The position numbers and the translations under genes are program-made. From Pyxicephalus adspersus (taxonomy: Eukaryota > Chordata > Amphibia > Anura > Pyxicephalidae), in assembly GCF_032062135.1 (NCBI RefSeq), contig NC_092862.1, positions 95,563,248 to 95,627,247 of the forward strand: a stretch of 64,000 nt of DNA. Direction: 5' to 3'. How positions within the stretch are numbered: position 1 is the first letter of the stretch; each line of letters begins with the position of its first letter. Under the pieces are notes generated by a model that was given only the letters and a program-made list of their open reading frames with translations, had not been told where the DNA came from and did not search any database. This document shows positions 59,460 to 64,000 of this stretch, piece by piece.

Positions 59460-60200
59460 ATAAAAAGTCTGACACCAGTGTGGAGTAAACTGTGTATTTA
59501 GAAATTGGTTTCAAAAGTTTCTTAACCAAACATTATGGCAAATATTCCTGGTCCACGTGTTTAATGGCAGTGATTGATTCTAGAATAGAGAACGTTTGGT
59601 AAATGTCAGATTTTTTGCTTTATAAATAGACCCCTACGTTCTCTTAGGGGTCCCTAGATTTTCTCTCACTTACTACGTCTCCAGGACATAAAATTGGGAG
59701 AAATCTCTGTTTCAAGCAAGATAAGGACAGGTTAGATTTTTTGTAAGGGCATTATTAAAATATGCATTTCTATCAGAGAGGTTATGTGCTTCATTTTCAA
59801 GCAGTAAAACTCCCTCAAAAAGAGGCACAGATAAAAAACACAAAACTAACAAAGTTTTTTAACCCCTCTTTACTCTATCTGGAGCAACAAAAGCTTTGTT
59901 AGAATTCCACTTTAAAATAAACTGTATTAAGAGAAAGACCGTAATTCCTAATTTTCTGAATGACAATTGTACCCTTCAGCTGCAGTAACAAGTGGGTATC
60001 TTAAGAATGGAGATCAGGTGTTATGACTTCACTTTCTGCACACATCAAAAATGAGAAACTAACACATTAACAGACAGCTTCAGGTAATTAGCCAAGAAGA
60101 CCATTGGAATACATGTGGGAGGACTTGTAATCCTATTCAGTCAGTGGTAAAAATCCAAGCACCTCTGCCAACATCACAGCAAGATTGGTGACCTCACATA
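59460..60200. other. Candidate conserved non-coding element 9
   Basis: Repeat-free parts at 59460-59610 (CCTGGTCCACGTGTTTAATG) and 59930-60200 (CTTCAGGTAATTAGCCAAGA) stand out by complexity. It lies about 3.5 kb downstream of the HERPUD2 stop. Assigned on texture only. Confidence 0.25.
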
Positions 60201-61430
60201 TTTTCTACTGCAAATAAGAAAAAAGGTCTCAATGAGCAAAGAATATGTTTTTACATTGTGCAATTTTTTTAACTGGACATATTTTTTTACTACCAGCCAA
60301 AAAAAAACATTTTTATGTCAGTTTACAAAGGTTTTTACCTAATGCCGAATTTTAAAGATCGATTTGTTATTCTGGCACTTTACCCATAGTATCTGTCCAT
60401 TCAACACATAGTGTGTGTGTTTACCAGCATGGCACTTTACTGTCTGACCCATAGCCCGAGTTGCCTGTGGCTGGTGTGACACTGGGTGGATGCGATGAGC
60501 CTAGTAATATCCCTGCGAAGCCATGCCAATCACTACTCACCTATTGAGTTTAAAGTTTGCATGTGGGGGCCACCAAAAGTTTTAATACTGCCATAATAGG
60601 TGTCAAGGTGGACTATCCAAAAGAAAGTAACAACTGTTAGAAAGGAATAAAACTTGGCTTAAGTGACCAATGAACAATTAGTAACTGAATATACATTTAC
60701 AGCTTTAAGTAATATATAGGTATACCCCAAATACAAAATGTACCTCAAATACATGGATGTTCTTTGAATACTGGAATTCACTGATAGTCATACTTACCTT
60801 TTCTTGATTAAACTGACTCCCTTTATATAGGCTACCTATCACATTACTTTCATCTCACAAACAGAAACATCACAGTTGACTGTGTGCACGAGAACACTGT
60901 ATTTAAAGCATTTATTAAAAATAGATGGCTGTTGTATTTGCCATATCAAAGTACATTACCTAAATGTAAAGCAACAAACAGCATGTATTGCACAATGACG
61001 ATGTTCCCTGTAGATTACAAACTTTGTATACTTTATAAAATCCTATTAAGTGAGGGAAAGAAGTAACCAAGCAATCTTTTTGAAAATATCATACTTTTCC
61101 TGAATACTTTATCATGTGACTTTATTATGCTTTTTTTTAGTTTCTGCAAGAAAGAATTCTAAGTTGAACTCCAGCCAAAACTTTGTAACTTTGTATTTGT
61201 ACTACTACTGTTGCCATTGGAACAGAAAGTGAAAAGTAATCCTTCCAATGGAAAAGCAAACTGAAACAAATGCCCCACAAAAAGAAAAAAAAAAACATTG
61301 GATCTACTACTGTCACATTAAAAAAATCCAAATCTGAATCTAAAAAACTGAAATTTTTATGGGCCTATGTTGTCAAGCTTTTAAGTGGTGCTGATAAGCC
61401 AATGAAACTTGCTTTGGTCAAACCTTTGAA
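60201..61430. other. Unassigned AT-rich intergenic DNA
   Basis: Nothing recognised. AATAAA on the minus strand at 61121-61126 is a remote alternative end for HERPUD2 transcripts. Confidence 0.45.
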
Positions 61431-61433
61431 AGC

Positions 61434-61735
61434 ATGTTTCCACTATGGCAACGCGCTGTGTTTTCGAAAATGCATGACAATGCCAATCATAACGGTGTGC
61501 GTTGTATTAAAGTAACCAATTCAAATAAACACACCAAATAACGCAAACATTTGTGCATGCTGCAACTTTAAAAAAAAACTGCACAACAGCATACCGAAGT
61601 GCATTGGCAAGGTGTCATTAAAAATATATTGCAACCCACTGAACAAATGTCTTCTTTGTTGTCATGTGTTGCACTTACACATTTAGTATATGCATTCCTA
61701 CTAGCACAACACGCTAGTAGGAACAGACAGAACAG
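61434..61735. mobile_element. Possible MITE
   Basis: The left end GCATGTTTCCACTATGGCAA and, inverted from the right, GTCTGTTCCTACTAGCGTGT are weakly similar. The interior is unlike the flanks, with several CG pairs. No clear target duplication, so the class is open. Confidence 0.35.
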
Positions 61736-62199
61736 TAGGAACAGACCTCAGTCAGTGCATAATTTAGAATTTACTAACATGCTTTAACCTTTTTGCTACC
61801 AGAGAATATCATTCCTGCACATTACAAAAGGCATTTTTAGCATCAGGGTTAATAAAAGCTCCCAAAACGTTATATAGCAGAAGGACTATAGATGAAAAGG
61901 CTGGCAGTTAAAAATGGTTATGTTCCACATATATTTGTACACGTTCTTATCAAACCTATATTTTAGGTAAAAAAAAATGGAAATTAATTTCAAAGTGCAA
62001 AACCCAATAAATCATTATTACTATTTCTATAAAAGATGAGATGTATATCAAATAAATTGATACCAAATGTGTCAAGCTTAACAATTATGTGTGCCTGCAA
62101 AACCGTTACAATCTAGGATACCCAATATTATTCATAGCAGCCTTTTAAGGATTTTTACAGCTCATCAGTTTAGATTTAACTATACCCATAGGTTTAAAA
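61736..62199. other. Unassigned intergenic DNA left of the probable HERPUD2 3' end
   Basis: Nothing recognised. Confidence 0.4.
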
Positions 62200-62205
62200 T
62201 TTATT
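62200..62205 (-). terminator. Candidate poly(A) signal AATAAA for HERPUD2
   Basis: The plus-strand TTTATT reads AATAAA on the minus strand. It is the first canonical hexamer met after the HERPUD2 stop codon. It may not be the one used, because variant hexamers closer to the stop cannot be ruled out. Confidence 0.3.
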
Positions 62206-63417
62206 CCTGTCACTCCAGAATGTGTATTAGGCTGTGACAAGTTCTCTTTATGGAGACATCAAAGGTCTTTTAGACCTCTAATGTACAGCCTTTACTATTT
62301 CTAAGCTAACTACAGAAGTACTACAGAGTACAGAACTACAGAGTAAAGAAAGTACCTCATCAGCTCCTGCAATGTTTACAATTAGCAATGCCACTATCCT
62401 GGAAGTGATCAGAGAAGAGTACTTCCAGGTTTGTTGCATGAAAGAGAGATCAAGTATGTGATGTTCTCCATTCTCCCCACCAGCCATCCAGAAACAGTTT
62501 TTTTGTGGTCCTGGGCTTTCAGAAGAAGGAGGGGATCCCAGGAACCCCTTAGGGGTTAAAGTTCAGAGAAGGACCTACGGATTCACCACATGAAGAAGAG
62601 ATCGACACAAAAGTCCCGAGTTGGCAGAAAACATTTCAAACAAATAAAAGGCTGCATGTTGTACACATTGTTGCAGTAAAGAATTAAATTGAAAATTTAC
62701 ATGGGCCATATATCAAATAACTTTCCTCACAGACCAACACACTTCCACAAACCTTCAAAAGAAATTATAAATAAATAAAAACGATAAATACTTTTTTTTA
62801 AGATGAAGTGGCAAAACGTATTGCCTTTCCATTTTCCATCGTCTTTATGGTTTTTTCCATTTGTAACCATATAAACTGAAATAAGATGACCAAATTTTTA
62901 CAGCTGAAGTCAATGTAAGAAATGATTGATTTCTACATACAAACTTAGTATGACCAATTCAACAAAGCTTGCTCCAATCACCTGTTCTCAGAAAATAACT
63001 GTCTCTACTGAAGAGATCTTGGCAATTTAAAGGCGCCTTTTTGAATGAACAACAACTACCAATGAATTCCATTAGATGATTGTTAAGTGATTTCTCTAGA
63101 GGAACAATATGCAGATGTATCACAAAGGTTTAGGGCGGATACCTTCACAAAAAAACGACTCAATCTTCAAAATTCGGATCATTTAAATAGTAAACAGTGG
63201 AAGACGTACTTTTACTTCTCTTTGACAGAGGAGGGGACTACAGAAAATGAGTAAAGAACAGAAGTTAATGTTTGTGCTTAAAAAATAATTAATACTGAGG
63301 AAATCAAGCAATAGATACTGTTTTAAAAAATTCCAAAACAGGACACAGATTGAGATTGCACAAGTGTAATTTGAAACATTGTTTTCCTGCAAGAACCTGT
63401 AGTTAGCAGTCTCAGAT
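62200..63417 (-). other. HERPUD2: Probable HERPUD2 3' UTR
   Basis: The sequence following the HERPUD2 stop on the minus strand is AT-rich, without recognised repeats or convincing reading frames. The nearest canonical minus-strand poly(A) signal (AATAAA) is at 62200-62205, about 1.2 kb past the stop; another is at 61121-61126. The 3' end cannot be decided without transcript data, so the left border is a guess tied to the first signal. Confidence 0.35.
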
Positions 63418-63576
63418 CTAGTTTACTTGTGGGGGTCCTTCAGGTATAAGGGAGGTGAAGAACGTGGTTATAAACGACCAAGCCGATGCTACGATTCCTG
63501 GACGGGGAGCTACAGCTGCTTCATCTGCCACATCCTCAGCTCCCTCCTCTTGCATCCCTTCATCCATACGACGCTC
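63418..63576 (-). CDS. HERPUD2: HERPUD2 terminal coding exon (C-terminal 52 residues, partial gene)
   Basis: HERPUD2 is a homologue of the ER-membrane, ubiquitin-like-domain protein HERPUD1, which works in ER-associated degradation. Read on the minus strand, 63576 to 63418 gives 52 codons and a TAG stop. The exon starts with ERRMDEG, passes through an acidic stretch rich in E, D and A, and ends in AWSFITTFFTSLIPEGPP followed by QVN. This aromatic, Pro-terminated tail is the hallmark of the HERPUD family C terminus and, as I recall it, the ITTFFTSLIPEGPPQ form belongs to HERPUD2 rather than HERPUD1. A splice acceptor (TTCTATTCAG, AG at 63577-63578) sits directly upstream and keeps phase 0. The ubiquitin-like domain and membrane segments lie in earlier exons beyond 64000. 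No stop or frameshift interrupts the exon. It is below 60 codons, so simple ORF searches miss it. Confidence 0.86.
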   Translation of the reverse strand, partial: ERRMDEGMQEEGAEDVADEAAVAPRPGIVASAWSFITTFFTSLIPEGPPQVN

Positions 63577-64000
63577 CTGAATAGAACAGACTGAGTTTTA
63601 TTAGAAAATAATGAAATATCAAATAATTAATCCAAATATAAATATATAGGAAGAGTTTTAAATAGGTATGATTAAAACTTTAATGTGTCTCGCCTGATAA
63701 TTAATGAATATAATCAAGAGGAGATAGGGACAGACAGGCTTTTATAGGCAAATGTATTATTTGTGTTTATTTAGTGAACAATTCCATATGGCCCTGATTC
63801 TAACAGAGACCAACTAGTTTAATCAAAATATACAATCTTAGTGATTACAAAGTAACAATAAAAATATCTATTTGCATAGATTAGTTTTTGTACAATATTC
63901 TGTTGTTTCTAGTTTAAAATCAAAAATATCTCACAGTGCCCAACGCCTTTCGCCTTTTGGCTTCTTCAGGGGACAATTGAGATCAGAACTATATATTTAA
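63577..64000 (-). other. HERPUD2: HERPUD2 last intron (3' part, runs off the window)
   Basis: This is the intron upstream of the terminal exon on the minus strand. The acceptor AG at 63577-63578 is preceded by a short pyrimidine-rich tract. The branch point cannot be fixed by eye. The donor lies outside the window. The intron is AT-rich and carries one copy of a dispersed repeat module at about 63935-63975. No coding sequence was seen in it. Confidence 0.7.
63935..63975 (-). repeat. GAAGAAGC / GCGAAAGG module in the HERPUD2 intron
   Basis: The minus strand reads CCCCTGAAGAAGCCAAAAGG, then CGAAAGGCGTTGGGC. Fourth copy of the module. Confidence 0.5.

Overview
This is eukaryotic, AT-rich, repeat-dense vertebrate DNA. 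The repeat types (DIRS, L1-like and Rex1-like retroelements, Tc1/mariner, hAT and PIF/Harbinger-like MITEs, a tRNA-headed SINE) together with the one recognisable gene point to an amphibian, probably a frog. The species cannot be named from the sequence. Nothing looks bacterial or viral, and no rRNA, snRNA, intact tRNA or CRISPR array was seen.

The only host protein-coding sequence I can support is at the right edge on the minus strand: the last coding exon of HERPUD2 (63418-63576), with a splice acceptor, part of the preceding intron (63577-64000) and probable 3' UTR to its left. The remaining ~62 kb is intergenic. In human, as I recall it, HERPUD2 lies beside a gene-poor interval that separates it from the heart transcription factor gene TBX20. 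If that order is kept here, the non-repetitive blocks in this window (about 20.7-21.3, 32.7-33.4, 35.27-35.48, 42.9-43.45, 44.88-45.26, 46.14-46.56, 50.03-50.22, 54.18-54.7, 59.46-60.2 kb) are candidate conserved regulatory elements. That is inference; I could not run an alignment.

Layout from left to right: 1-1.6 kb featureless; 1.6-2.78 kb DIRS-type retrotransposon fragment (+); 2.78-7.38 kb decayed L1-like LINE (-); 7.4-12 kb mostly unique, with a small MITE and a SINE; 12-13.4 kb two copies of a Harbinger-like MITE family; 13.4-22 kb unique sequence with LINE/SINE tails; 22.1-23 kb degenerate ~40 bp minisatellite split by a SINE; 24.3-24.7 kb Ty3/gypsy integrase remnant (-); 25.1-25.6 kb a MITE inside a MITE; 26.5-26.85 kb an unclassified repeat; 29.5 kb a third full-length Harbinger-like copy; 31.4-31.7 kb a repeat module and a hairpin; 36.4-37 kb a mariner-like MITE in a TA microsatellite, with a 3-base assembly gap; 39-41.3 kb a Rex1-like LINE (+) split by a TA-flanked DNA transposon; 41.3-42.5 kb hAT and Harbinger-like MITE pieces; 44.5-48.5 kb hAT MITEs and a palindromic repeat; 50.4-52.2 kb repeats, including a CpG-rich MITE inside a SINE; 53.3-54.1 kb a Tc1-like transposase remnant carrying a further insertion; 55.9-58.2 kb MITE and minisatellite pieces; 61.4-61.7 kb a possible MITE; then HERPUD2.

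All mobile-element coding regions carry frameshifts and stops. The main interest is the layered insertion history, a hairpin shared by dispersed MITE copies with some paired changes in its arms, and the candidate conserved non-coding blocks near HERPUD2. Most open reading frames over 60 codons are chance or fall inside repeats.
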